A DNA stretch of 64,000 nucleotides from Ferrithrix thermotolerans DSM 19514 (GTDB lineage Bacteria > Actinomycetota > Acidimicrobiia > Acidimicrobiales > CAIXPF01): contig CAMDQT010000007.1 in NCBI GenBank assembly GCA_945906305.1, forward strand, positions 61,607 through 125,606, given 5' to 3'. The notes under the pieces were generated by a model, which made no database searches, had not been told where the DNA came from, and saw only the letters and a program-made list of their open reading frames with translations. How positions within the stretch are numbered: position 1 is the stretch's first letter; each line of letters opens with the position of its first letter. Positions 34,105 through 42,708 of this stretch are shown one piece after another. Both the position numbers and the translations under genes were made by a program.

Positions 34105-34670
34105 GAGGTCTCCGGTTCGTCAATTGGAGTAGCGGACGCGGCGGTACGGGCGGCGCCGTGCAGGCAGAACATCAGCGCCGAAATGAGGGCAAAGCCCACT
34201 AGCGCCATCATTGGGATGGTCACGAAGCCGAACTGCTCGACCTCCTTGGCCGTGCACGGCGCGTCGATCGTGCACATCGAGGTGCGTTGCTGGGGGAATC
34301 GTTGCAGTTGATAGTGGTAGATGGAGATGGCACCGCCGATGAGGCTGAGCGGCAGTACGTCTCGGCGAACACTGCGGTCCTTTCGAGCCACGGCAATGCC
34401 GAGGAGCACCACCAGCGGGTACATGAAGATTCGTTGGAACCAGCACAACTTGCACGGGGTGTAGTGCATCACCTCGGAGTAATACAGGCTGCCTACGGTG
34501 CAGGTGGCGGCAACGAGGAGTGCGAGGGGTAGCGCAGCATCCGCGACGTCATGGCGAAGGCGGACGACGGCGTTTGAGGCTACGAACGAGATGGCCAGCA
34601 CCGCCACTGCCGCGGCGCCGCCGAGCACCGCCAGCAGAGCGAAGAACAGGCTGATCGACGTCACGTCCAC
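34101..34670 (-). CDS. DsbB/BdbC-like disulfide bond formation protein
   Basis: A 189-residue membrane protein with about five hydrophobic segments, slightly longer than E. coli DsbB. The quinone-side CxxC pair (C73, C76 in YTPCKLCWFQR) and the second pair (C133, C139 in SMCTIDAPC) are intact; the QRIFMYPL segment after the first pair is a family hallmark. It should reoxidise the downstream CPHC protein. GTG 34670 is selected because TAGTGT ends 7 nt upstream; the frame is open much further but those residues are low-complexity and overlap the divergent rluA gene. Confidence 0.88.
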   Translation of the reverse strand: MDVTSISLFFALLAVLGGAAAVAVLAISFVASNAVVRLRHDVADAALPLALLVAATCTVGSLYYSEVMHYTPCKLCWFQRIFMYPLVVLLGIAVARKDRSVRRDVLPLSLIGGAISIYHYQLQRFPQQRTSMCTIDAPCTAKEVEQFGFVTIPMMALVGFALISALMFCLHGAARTAASATPIDEPETS

Positions 34671-34677
34671 GTGGGCC

Positions 34678-34742
34678 ACACTACGGACCGTTGCGGTCTG
34701 TGCGGCCTCGGCTCCGTGCATCGGGCCTGGCCTGCGTAGTGT
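34678..34742. promoter_or_regulatory. Divergent leaderless-type promoters for dsbB-like and rluA-like genes
   Basis: The same -10 hexamer TAGTGT occurs on the minus strand (34683-34678) and plus strand (34737-34742), each 7 nt before its start codon (34670 and 34750). The 53 bp between them must hold both -35 regions. Confidence 0.6.
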
Positions 34743-34749
34743 CGGACCC

Positions 34750-35760
34750 ATGGCCCTGCTCCCTTCCGCCGCTGGCGTGCGCACGATGATCGTCGGCCCG
34801 GGCCATGTCGGGGCGCGACTCGATCGCGTGCTGGGCGATGGGCTGGCCGCGGCAGGGGTGCAACTCAGCCGTAACGGCATCCAACGCTTGATCGTGATCG
34901 GGGCGGTCTCGGTCAACGGGCGGGTGCGCACCCATCCCTCTGCGCCGGTGCAACTTGGCTACCGGATTGTGTGCCGCCTCGATGCTGACGACGAGGGTGG
35001 GCGCGGTCGGGGCCGCCCTTCCGCCGTGAGGACTGCGGTTGCCGCCTCGGTGATTACCGAGGAATCGGTGCGCTACGAGGACGAGTGGTTGATCGTGGTC
35101 GACAAACCGGCGGGCCTGCCCACCCATGCCACCATCGATCCGGCCCGGCCACACCTTCACGGGCAGGTCCAGGCATTGCTGGCGGCGCGATCGCCCCGCC
35201 GCGATGGAGCGGGCGGCGTCTCCGGGCGTGACGGGCCGTACCTGGCGATTCACCATCGTCTCGACCGGGACACCACCGGCCTGGTGCTTTTCGCCAAGGA
35301 CCCTTCGGTGAACGCCGCTTTGGCCCAGGCGTTCGCCGGTCGGCAGGTGGTCAAGCAGTACCTCGCCGTCTGTCAAGGAACGTTGCGGGCAGAAACCTGG
35401 AGTGTCAGCAACCACCTTGGGCGGGTGAGCGCAGCCAACCGGCCCGCGAAATACGGCCCGGTGAGTAGCGGTGGCAACCAGGCCGAGACGGCGTTTCGCG
35501 TCCATCGCCGCGCCGCCGGTTCGCTGGTGGCGATCGAGGCTCGACCGAAAACCGGTCGCACACACCAAGTTCGCGTCCATCTCGCGGGCAGCGGGCTGCC
35601 GATCGTCGGTGACGAACTCTACGGCGGTGAGCCGGGCCTTCGGGTTTTCTTGCACGCCTGGCGGCTCACGCTGCCCCATCCCGCTCGCAGTGGGACCTTC
35701 ACGGTGCAATCCCGCCTGCCCGACGATGCCGCCGAAGTGCTCGCCGGTTCCTCACGGTAA
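34750..35760 (+). CDS. RluA-family pseudouridine synthase
   Basis: A 336-residue RNA-modification enzyme. An N-terminal S4 RNA-binding domain (GARLDRVLGDGLAAAGVQLS ... GAVSVNGRVR, about 20-75) precedes the catalytic domain with YEDEWLIVVDKPAGLPTH and HHRLDRDTTGLVLFAKD, where D172 is the catalytic aspartate. The C-terminal RPKTGRTHQVRVHLAGSGLPIVGD completes the family signature. The target uridine (23S/16S rRNA or tRNA) cannot be inferred. ATG 34750 has TAGTGT with a 7-nt gap. Confidence 0.9.
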   Translation: MALLPSAAGVRTMIVGPGHVGARLDRVLGDGLAAAGVQLSRNGIQRLIVIGAVSVNGRVRTHPSAPVQLGYRIVCRLDADDEGGRGRGRPSAVRTAVAASVITEESVRYEDEWLIVVDKPAGLPTHATIDPARPHLHGQVQALLAARSPRRDGAGGVSGRDGPYLAIHHRLDRDTTGLVLFAKDPSVNAALAQAFAGRQVVKQYLAVCQGTLRAETWSVSNHLGRVSAANRPAKYGPVSSGGNQAETAFRVHRRAAGSLVAIEARPKTGRTHQVRVHLAGSGLPIVGDELYGGEPGLRVFLHAWRLTLPHPARSGTFTVQSRLPDDAAEVLAGSSR

Positions 35761-36040
35761 GCGCACAACGCTGCCTTGGGGGGTGGTCCGCGGCACAGTG
35801 GTGCGTTGGGTGATGCCGGTTGGGTCAACGTCGCTGGAGGTGTTCGAGCAACCGCCGTCGGCCATGGATTGGTAGTTCACCGTCACCGACTTCGGGCGCC
35901 GCTCGGTGCCGTCATCGTCGATCGCGGCCGCGTCGGACCAGTGAACGGCCACCGTCGGGTGGTCCCCCCTTGAGCTCGCCCCCGTCGTGGCGGTAGCCGC
36001 CCCAATTGGCGGCGGTGGCACCGGGATATCCGGATGCCAC
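35752..36040 (-). pseudogene. Frameshifted hypothetical gene remnant
   Basis: Two adjacent minus-strand frames look coding but are offset by one base. The upstream frame reads VASGYPGATAANWGGYRHDG and then GELKG; the downstream frame reads GDHPTVAVHWSDAAAIDDDG and continues to a stop at 35752 with high GC3. They would join if one base were removed from a run of six G (C6 on the plus strand near 35965-35970). This could be a decayed gene or an assembly/sequencing error. No family is recognised. It fills most of the 354-bp gap between rluA and the aldolase, overlapping the rluA 3' end by 9 bp. Confidence 0.35.
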
Positions 36041-36114
36041 TACAGGCCGAGGTGGGCGTCACCGAGGTCTTATCGCCGGCCCAGTTGTGGCGTCGCCGAG
36101 TAGCGTTCTCAGCT

Positions 36115-36900
36115 GTGAAGAACCGTCTCAAGGAAAAGTGGCGCGCCGGTGAGCCGACTTACGGTGCCTGGCTCTCGATCCCCAGTCCTCTCGTGGCCGA
36201 AGCTGCGGCCTGGGCCGGGTTCGATTACGTCTGTGTCGACATGCAGCACGGTGTGGCCGATTACCAGGTGGCCATCAACATGCTGGCCGCGATGCGCGGC
36301 GCCGATACCACCCCCATAGTGAGGGTGCCCTGGTTGGAGCCAGGCATCATCGGGCGAGTTCTCGACGCGGGCGCTCTCGGGGTGGTCATTCCGATGGTGA
36401 ACTCGCGGGCCGAGGCCCAAGCTGCGGTCGCGGCCTGCCGTTACGCTCCGGTCGGGGCGCGCAGCTTCGGGCCCATTCGGGCCAGTATGGTCTTTGGTTC
36501 GGACTACTTCTCGTGGGCCAATGACGAGATCGCCTGTATCCCCATGGTCGAGACCCGTCAGGCCGTAGAGGCCGTTGACGACATCCTGTCCGTTCCCGGA
36601 ATCGACGCCGTCTACGTCGGCCCGGCCGACCTGTCCATCACCTACGGGCTGCCGCCCGGGGTGGACAATCCTGGCACCGTGTTTGACGAAGCCATCGCCA
36701 CCGTCGTGGACAGCTGTCAGCGCCACGGGGTCACCCCCGGTATCCACTCGATCTCCGGCCTCGCGGCCAAGAGGGTGGGTAACGGCTTTCGGATGATCAC
36801 CGTGTCCAGTGACCTGCAGTCGCTCAACGCCGGGATGCGCGGCGATGTGAGGGTTGCCAACGATGGCGGCTCGGCGAGCTCCAGCACCAAGATCTACTGA
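36115..36900 (+). CDS. HpcH/HpaI-family class II aldolase
   Basis: A 261-residue TIM-barrel aldolase of the 4-hydroxy-2-oxoheptanedioate / 2-keto-3-deoxy-L-rhamnonate aldolase group, which cleaves 2-oxo acids to pyruvate plus an aldehyde using a divalent metal. The metal ligands lie in IPMVETRQAVE (Glu) and YVGPADLSITYG (Asp), and the family segments DYVCVDMQHG (catalytic His) and ARSFGPIRA are intact. GTG 36115 has TAGCGT with an 8-nt gap. The 3' end overlaps the tag start. Confidence 0.88.
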   Translation: MKNRLKEKWRAGEPTYGAWLSIPSPLVAEAAAWAGFDYVCVDMQHGVADYQVAINMLAAMRGADTTPIVRVPWLEPGIIGRVLDAGALGVVIPMVNSRAEAQAAVAACRYAPVGARSFGPIRASMVFGSDYFSWANDEIACIPMVETRQAVEAVDDILSVPGIDAVYVGPADLSITYGLPPGVDNPGTVFDEAIATVVDSCQRHGVTPGIHSISGLAAKRVGNGFRMITVSSDLQSLNAGMRGDVRVANDGGSASSSTKIY

Positions 36901-37609
36901 CGCCTTGGTGGAAGAGACCAACGCCGCGCTCGGTGATCTCCCGTCGGTTGCGGAGGGCCTGCTGCGGCGCGCCGACGGGTTGGTCAGCTGCTGGTGGCCG
37001 GGCAACGATGCCGGGTACCAGCACTACCACGACCATGAGTGGGGCCGGCCGGTCGGCGATGACCGTCGGCTGTTCGAGAAGCTGTGCCTCGAAGGCTTCC
37101 AGGCCGGGTTGTCGTGGCTCACGATCCTGCGCAAGCGCGAGAACTTCCGCCGCGCCTTCGCGGCGTTTGACCCGGTGCAGGTAGCGGCTTTTGACGCGTC
37201 CGATGTTGACCGGTTGCTCGGCGACGCGGGCATCGTGCGCCACCGGGGCAAGATAGATGCCACCATCGGCAATGCGCGCAGGGCCCTTGAACTGATCGAT
37301 GAGGCCGGGTCAATCGCGGCCTTCTTGTGGCAGTTCGAACCGAACGCCATCAACCGTCCGCTCCGCTGTGACCACGCGGCAGTGCGGGCCCTCACCGCCA
37401 CCCCGGCGTCGAGCGCGATGTCCAAGGCACTGCGGGCGCGTGGTTGGCGTTTTGTCGGACCCACCACCATGTACGCGCTCATGCAGGCCATGGGCATGGT
37501 CAACGACCACGTTGAGGGTTGCGCCGTTCGTGACGCAGTGGAGCGTGACCGCAGCCGGTTCGCCAGGCCAGCGCTGGCCCCCCCGACCGACCTGCGGAGC
37601 TCCCGGTAG
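36863..37609 (+). CDS. tag: DNA-3-methyladenine glycosylase I
   Basis: A 248-residue base-excision-repair enzyme removing 3-methyladenine. The HhH-superfamily TagI hallmarks are clear: [39 protein letters not shown], and the zinc ligands as a Cys before the first Trp pair (SCWWPG), the His of YHDHEW, and the H/C pair in [10 protein letters not shown] 36863 overlaps the aldolase by 38 bp; a TTG at 36905 is an alternative. The extra ~40 N-terminal residues are not part of the domain. Confidence 0.93.
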   Translation: MAARRAPAPRSTDALVEETNAALGDLPSVAEGLLRRADGLVSCWWPGNDAGYQHYHDHEWGRPVGDDRRLFEKLCLEGFQAGLSWLTILRKRENFRRAFAAFDPVQVAAFDASDVDRLLGDAGIVRHRGKIDATIGNARRALELIDEAGSIAAFLWQFEPNAINRPLRCDHAAVRALTATPASSAMSKALRARGWRFVGPTTMYALMQAMGMVNDHVEGCAVRDAVERDRSRFARPALAPPTDLRSSR

Positions 37610-37652
37610 AGTGAGTCGTCACGCTCCCGCCGAAAAAGGACGGTCTGTCGCC

Positions 37653-38309
37653 ATGGCACTGTTCGGTTATCCCAACCTCCGCATCCCCACCGCCGCAGAA
37701 GCCCTTCCCGGTCGCTCCCAGCCCATGACCGTGGCACCTGCCCATACCGTGCTCGCAACGTCGATGACCGGACCTTGGGCCGCGGGCGTGCAGGTGGCCT
37801 ACTTCGGCATGGGCTGTTTCTGGGGCGCGGAGCGCTGTTTCTGGCAGGCCGAGGGGGTGGTCACCACCGCGGTGGGCTATCAGGGCGGATCGACCCCAAA
37901 CGCCAACTACCAGGAGGTCTGCTCGGGGATGACCGGCCACACTGAGACGGTGTTGGTGGGCTACGAACCGCGGCTGGTGTCCTTCGAGCAACTGCTGGCC
38001 GTGTTCTGGGAGAGTCACGACCCCACCCAGGGCATGCGACAGGGTAACGATGTCGGCACGCAGTACCGGTCGACCATCTACACCACGACCGCGGCCCAAC
38101 TCGAAACCGCCCGGCGTTCCGCTGAGGTCTTCGGTGCCCGACTGTCCGAGTACCGCCTCGGCCCCATCACCACTGAAGTCTGCGAGGCCCCGGCGTTCTA
38201 CTACGCCGAGGATTACCACCAGCAGTACCTCGACAAGGTGCCCAACGGCTACTGCGGGCTCGGTGGTACTGGGGTGAGCTGCCCGGTGGGCTTGCTCAGC
38301 GGCGGCTGA
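37653..38309 (+). CDS. msrA: Peptide-methionine (S)-S-oxide reductase
   Basis: A 218-residue cytosolic repair enzyme that reduces Met-S-sulfoxide. The catalytic Cys is C55 in [10 protein letters not shown], followed by [41 protein letters not shown] and a C-terminal resolving-Cys region [15 protein letters not shown]. All are canonical. ATG 37653 is preceded by AAAAAGGA at 12 nt; a TAGAGT box overlaps the tag stop (37607-37612), giving a leader of about 35 nt. Its neighbours are unrelated housekeeping genes. Confidence 0.95.
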   Translation: MALFGYPNLRIPTAAEALPGRSQPMTVAPAHTVLATSMTGPWAAGVQVAYFGMGCFWGAERCFWQAEGVVTTAVGYQGGSTPNANYQEVCSGMTGHTETVLVGYEPRLVSFEQLLAVFWESHDPTQGMRQGNDVGTQYRSTIYTTTAAQLETARRSAEVFGARLSEYRLGPITTEVCEAPAFYYAEDYHQQYLDKVPNGYCGLGGTGVSCPVGLLSGG

Positions 38310-38372
38310 TCCGTCCGGCCCGCCGCCGCTGCTGTGGTCGACGGGTCAGGCACAACTACGCTGGCAGGGCCT

Positions 38373-41300
38373 ATGAACGCCCCCTCATCCTCCGCTGGCT
38401 TGCCGTATCCGCAGGTGCCCGTCCGGGCCGACTACCCGGCGATCGAGCGCGCCATTCTGGCCCGCTGGGAGCGGGAGGGGGCCTTCGAGCGCTCGGTCGA
38501 CCAACGGCCGGAGGAGAACCAGTACCTGTTCTTCGACGGTCCTCCCTTCGCCAACGGCCTACCGCATTACGGCCACCTCCTCACCGGGTATGTCAAGGAC
38601 GTGGTGCCGCGCTACCAGACCATGAAAGGCAAGCGGGTCGGACGCCGGTTCGGCTGGGACTGCCATGGGCTGCCGGCCGAAATGGAGTCGGAGAAAGAAC
38701 TCGGAGTCGCCGGCCGCCGCAACATCATCGACTTCGGCATAGATGCCTTCAACCAGCATTGCCGCACGTCGGTGCTGCGCTACACCGATCAGTGGCGCGA
38801 CTACGTCACGCGTCAGGCCCGCTGGGTCGACTTCGACGACGACTACAAGACCATGGACGTCTCCTATATGGAGAGCGTCATGTGGGCGTTCAAGCAGCTC
38901 TACGACAAGGGACTGCTCTACGAGGCCCATCGGGTTATGCCGTACTCGTGGGGAGCGCAGACCCCGTTGTCGAACTTCGAGATCCGCCTCGACGACGCCA
39001 CCCGACCCCGACAGGACCCGGCGCTGACCGTGCTGTTCACCCTGGAACCCCGCCCGGGGGACCCCGGCGTGCTCAAAGTTCTGGCCTGGACCACCACGCC
39101 GTGGACCCTGCCCTCCAACCAGGCCCTGGCGGTTGGCCCAGACCTCGACTACGCCATCTTCAAAGAGGCGGACGGTACCCATTACGTGCTGGGCGCGGCG
39201 ACCATCGCCAAGTACGAGCGTGAGCTCGCCGGGGCTGAACAGGTGGCGACCATCAAGGGGGCCGAACTCGTCGGCCGTACCTACGTTCCGCTGTTCGACT
39301 ATTTCGCCGAGCATAAGGACCGGGGCTCGTTCCGCGTTCTGGCCGGTGACTTCGTAGACACCACTGAGGGTGTGGGCGTGGTGCACATGGCGCCAGGGTT
39401 CGGCGAGGACGACCAACGCGTCTGCGAGGCCAACGGCATTGAGTTGGTGGTTCCGGTGGACGAGGAGGGCTGCTTCACCGACGCCGTGTCCGACTTTGCG
39501 GGCATGAACGTGTTCGAGGCGAACACCCCCATCACCCGTCGCTTGCGTGAAGAGGGCAAGCTGGTGCGGGCCGACAGCTACACCCACAACTACCCGCACT
39601 GCTGGCGCACTGACACGCCGATCATCTATCGGGCCCTGTCGAGTTGGTACGTCGAGGTAACGGCATTCCGTGACCGGCTGGTCGAGCTGAACCAGGAGAT
39701 CAACTGGATCCCCGGCCATGTCCGTGACGGTGCTTTTGGCAAGTGGCTCGAGGGGGCCCGCGACTGGTCGATCTCTCGCAACCGGTTCTGGGGTGCTCCC
39801 ATCCCGGTTTGGCGCAGCGATGACCCTGCCTATCCCCGCATCGACGTCTACGGCTCCATCGCAGAACTCGAGGCCGACTTCGGTGTAGAGGTGACCGACC
39901 TGCACCGTCCGTTCATCGACGACCTCGTGCGGGCGAACCCCGATGACCCAACCGGGCGTTCGATGATGCGCCGTGTGCCCGAGGTGCTCGATTGCTGGTT
40001 CGAGTCGGGCTCCATGCCCTTCGCCCAGTCGCACTATCCCTTCGAGAACAAGCAGTGGGTGCAGGATCACACGGCGGACTTCATCGTCGAGTACATCGCC
40101 CAGACCCGCGGGTGGTTCTACACGATGCACGTGCTTTCTGTGGCACTGTTCGACCGGCCGGCATTCAAGAACTGCATCTGCCACGGGGTGGTGCTCGACG
40201 AGGACGGCCGCAAGCTGTCCAAGCGGCTGCGCAACTATCCCGACCCCGAGGCAGTCTTCGAGACCACGGGCTCGGATGCGCTGCGCTGGTTCCTGGTTTC
40301 CTCGCCCATCCTGCGTGGTCTCGATTTGCGAATCGACCGGGATGGTTCGGGCATTTCCGAAGTGGTCCGCCTGGTCCTCAATCCCATCTGGAACGCCTGG
40401 TACTTCTTCACCCTCTACGCCAATGTCGATGGATACCAAGCCGTATGGCGGTCCGACTCGCAGCACCTGCTCGATCGTTACGTGCTGGCAAAAACCCGAG
40501 CGCTGGTGGTGGCGGTCACCCGACGGCTCGACGAGTATGACCTCGCTGGGGCCTGCACCGACGTGGCGGCGTTTCTCGACGCGCTCAACAACTGGTACAT
40601 CCGCCGCTCGCGGGAGCGTTTTTGGGGCGCCGAGGTCGATCGCGATGCCTTCGACACGCTCTACACCGTGCTGCACACCCTCACCAAGGTGGTGGCACCG
40701 TTGCTTCCGTTGCTGAGCGAAGAGGTGTATTGCGGCCTAACCGGCGAAGATTCTGTTCACCTGACCGATTGGCCTGAGTCCGAAAACCTGCCCGCCGAGG
40801 ACGACCTGGTCCGTTGTATGGACCGTGTGCGCGAGGTTTGCTCCGCGGCGCTGTCCCTGCGCGAAGCCCGTAATCTGAGGGTGCGCTTGCCTTTGGCCCG
40901 GCTCACCGTGGCGGGGCGCGACACGAACGAGTTGGCGCCGTACACCGCATTGATCGCCGAGGAACTCAACGTCAAGCAGGTCGAGTTTTCTGACGATGTC
41001 GAAGCGTTCGGTCAGTTCGTGCTGCGGCCGAACGGTCGGGTGCTCGGTCCCAAGTTGGGTCAGGACGTCCAGAGCGTCATCAAAGCGGCCAAGAACGGCG
41101 AGTGGTTGGCCAACGACGACGACACGGTGGTGGTGGCCGGTCACACCCTCGGCCCAGGAGAGTTCGAACTGGCTCTCACCGCACCCGAGGGCGCAGCTAC
41201 CGCCGCGCTGCGGGGCAATGACGCCGTGGTGAACCTCGATGTGGAACTCACCGAGGAGTTGCGCTCCGAAGGCACCGCCCGCGACCTCATCCGTCTGGTT

Positions 41301-41516
41301 CAGCAAGCCCGCAAGGACGCCGATCTGGCGGTGACGGACCGAATCGAGCTCGTTGTCGAGCTGCCGACGACGGTGCGGGCCGCCATCGAGTCACATAAGG
41401 CCACCGTTGCCGAGGCAGTTCTGGCATCGGTGGTGTCTTTCTCGACTGCGACCCAGAAGGTGGCCGCGAAGCTGGAGGACGTCGCGGTCAGCTTCACAAT
41501 CACCGTCAACGGCTAG
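38373..41516 (+). CDS. ileS: Isoleucyl-tRNA synthetase, type 2 (eukaryote-like)
   Basis: A 1047-residue class I synthetase. The HIGH-equivalent is HYGH (from H65), in GPPFANGLPHYGHLL; the KMSKS-equivalent is KLSKR (614-618), followed by LRNYPDP. Both forms, and the length, are those of IleRS type 2, which is commonly less sensitive to mupirocin than type 1. The CP1 editing domain (WTTTPWTLPSNQALAVG, GTGVVHMAPGFG-like GVGVVHMAPGFGEDD) is intact, and the anticodon-binding C-terminal domain is complete. ATG 38373 has TACGCT ending 10 nt upstream. The 63-bp gap to msrA is too short for a T-box leader. Confidence 0.97.
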   Translation: MNAPSSSAGLPYPQVPVRADYPAIERAILARWEREGAFERSVDQRPEENQYLFFDGPPFANGLPHYGHLLTGYVKDVVPRYQTMKGKRVGRRFGWDCHGLPAEMESEKELGVAGRRNIIDFGIDAFNQHCRTSVLRYTDQWRDYVTRQARWVDFDDDYKTMDVSYMESVMWAFKQLYDKGLLYEAHRVMPYSWGAQTPLSNFEIRLDDATRPRQDPALTVLFTLEPRPGDPGVLKVLAWTTTPWTLPSNQALAVGPDLDYAIFKEADGTHYVLGAATIAKYERELAGAEQVATIKGAELVGRTYVPLFDYFAEHKDRGSFRVLAGDFVDTTEGVGVVHMAPGFGEDDQRVCEANGIELVVPVDEEGCFTDAVSDFAGMNVFEANTPITRRLREEGKLVRADSYTHNYPHCWRTDTPIIYRALSSWYVEVTAFRDRLVELNQEINWIPGHVRDGAFGKWLEGARDWSISRNRFWGAPIPVWRSDDPAYPRIDVYGSIAELEADFGVEVTDLHRPFIDDLVRANPDDPTGRSMMRRVPEVLDCWFESGSMPFAQSHYPFENKQWVQDHTADFIVEYIAQTRGWFYTMHVLSVALFDRPAFKNCICHGVVLDEDGRKLSKRLRNYPDPEAVFETTGSDALRWFLVSSPILRGLDLRIDRDGSGISEVVRLVLNPIWNAWYFFTLYANVDGYQAVWRSDSQHLLDRYVLAKTRALVVAVTRRLDEYDLAGACTDVAAFLDALNNWYIRRSRERFWGAEVDRDAFDTLYTVLHTLTKVVAPLLPLLSEEVYCGLTGEDSVHLTDWPESENLPAEDDLVRCMDRVREVCSAALSLREARNLRVRLPLARLTVAGRDTNELAPYTALIAEELNVKQVEFSDDVEAFGQFVLRPNGRVLGPKLGQDVQSVIKAAKNGEWLANDDDTVVVAGHTLGPGEFELALTAPEGAATAALRGNDAVVNLDVELTEELRSEGTARDLIRLVQQARKDADLAVTDRIELVVELPTTVRAAIESHKATVAEAVLASVVSFSTATQKVAAKLEDVAVSFTITVNG

Positions 41517-41592
41517 GCGCAACCCAAGTTGGGTTGGCTGATGTCAACGGGGGTGAGGTTGAGGCCAGACATCGGCGTAACCTCCTTGAGGA

Positions 41593-42144
41593 GTGACTGA
41601 GTTCTCATCATCGCCGAACCCCTGGACCACGTTGTCCAGCACCGAGGTTTATGCGAACGCCTGGATTCGGGTGCGCGAAGACCAGGTGCTCAACCCGCGA
41701 GGTGGGACTGGCGTCTACGGCGTGGTCGAGTTTCGTAACCGGGCGGTGGGGGTCATCCCCATCGATGACGAGGGCTACACCACGCTGGTGGGCCAATACC
41801 GCTATGCGCACGGTGGCTATGAGTGGGAGATCCCCGAAGGTGGCTGTCCTGTCGACGAAAGCCTTGTCGATGGCGCGCGGCGGGAGCTACGGGAAGAGAC
41901 CGGCCTCCTCGCCGAGGAAGTGGTGCTACTACTGGGAGATCTGCAGCTGTCGAACTCGGTCAGCGACGAGAAGGCCTATCTGTTCGTGGCCCGGGGATTG
42001 ACCCAAGTCGAACCAGACCCCGAGGACACTGAGGTGTTGACGCTGTGGCGCTTGCCGTTGACCGAGGCGGTTGCAATGGCCCGTGATGGCCGGATCCGCG
42101 ACGCCATGAGCGTGATGGGTTTGCTAAGTCTCGCCCTCGCCTGA
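41593..42144 (+). CDS. Nudix hydrolase, ADP-ribose pyrophosphatase-like
   Basis: A 183-residue Nudix protein with the ADPRase-type architecture: YANAWIRVREDQVLNPRGG as the dimerisation strand region, EWEIPEGGCPVDESLVDGA leading into the Nudix box RRELREETGLLAEEV, and a C-terminal helix EAVAMARDGRIRDAMSVMG. ADP-ribose or a related nucleotide-sugar diphosphate is the likely substrate, generating AMP. GTG 41593 has TAACCT about 9 nt upstream. It follows ileS on the same strand. Confidence 0.85.
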   Translation: MTEFSSSPNPWTTLSSTEVYANAWIRVREDQVLNPRGGTGVYGVVEFRNRAVGVIPIDDEGYTTLVGQYRYAHGGYEWEIPEGGCPVDESLVDGARRELREETGLLAEEVVLLLGDLQLSNSVSDEKAYLFVARGLTQVEPDPEDTEVLTLWRLPLTEAVAMARDGRIRDAMSVMGLLSLALA

Positions 42145-42152
42145 TCGAGCGC

Positions 42153-42602
42153 TCAGCCGCACTCCGCCGTCATGGCGGCAATCATCGACGCGGCGAGCAG
42201 ATTGCCTTTGGCATCGACGGCGGTGACCGCGGCACACATGGCAACTTTGGCATCAGCCTGGCTGCACTTGAGCTCCTTGGCCTTGTCCTCAATGGCCGTA
42301 CCGTCAACTTGCAGCCGGGCTTCGAAATCGGCGAACAGCTGGGAGGACTCCACTTTCCGGGCGGTGGCCGCCAGTTGCTCGGCGCTGAGCTTCTGGGCGT
42401 CATCGACCAGGCTCTGGAACAGTCCGGTGAAAATCGGCTGGGCGGCCCTGGTGAGGTGGGCGCACGTCGGGGCTTCGGACACCGGCCCCCGGGCTATTTT
42501 GATGGTCGTGCCGGAGGACGCGGTCGATTCGGAGGGCTCATGGCTGCAAGCGCCGACCATGAGTAGTCCGCAGATGGGCAGGAAGAGGAGTTGACGGCGC
42601 AT
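42153..42602 (-). CDS. Hypothetical lipoprotein
   Basis: A 149-residue exported protein. The signal peptide RRQLLFLPICGLLMVG ends in the lipobox VGAC near residue 19. The mature region is helical with four cysteines (TCAHL, LKCSQ, AMCAAV, AECG), which may form two disulfides outside the membrane. No family is recognised. ATG 42602 has GGAGG at 8 nt. It is downstream of, and in the same orientation as, the NlpC/P60 gene (107-bp gap). Confidence 0.75.
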   Translation of the reverse strand: MRRQLLFLPICGLLMVGACSHEPSESTASSGTTIKIARGPVSEAPTCAHLTRAAQPIFTGLFQSLVDDAQKLSAEQLAATARKVESSQLFADFEARLQVDGTAIEDKAKELKCSQADAKVAMCAAVTAVDAKGNLLAASMIAAMTAECG

Positions 42603-42708
42603 GGTGGTTGCCTCCACAGGACGAACCTCGAGCCTGCTATCGGCAGGTTGGCGCCCGGAATGAAGCCCTGAGCCTTTCTGGCTGGGACGGCTCATGCCAA
42701 CTCGTCGG

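Noticed and set aside
38310..38372. T-box leader for ileS
   Set aside because: The gap is only 63 bp and has no T-box sequence.
38559..40676. A 705-codon open frame on the minus strand inside ileS
   Set aside because: It mirrors the high-GC third positions of ileS, which has full synthetase motifs; its product has no recognisable domain.
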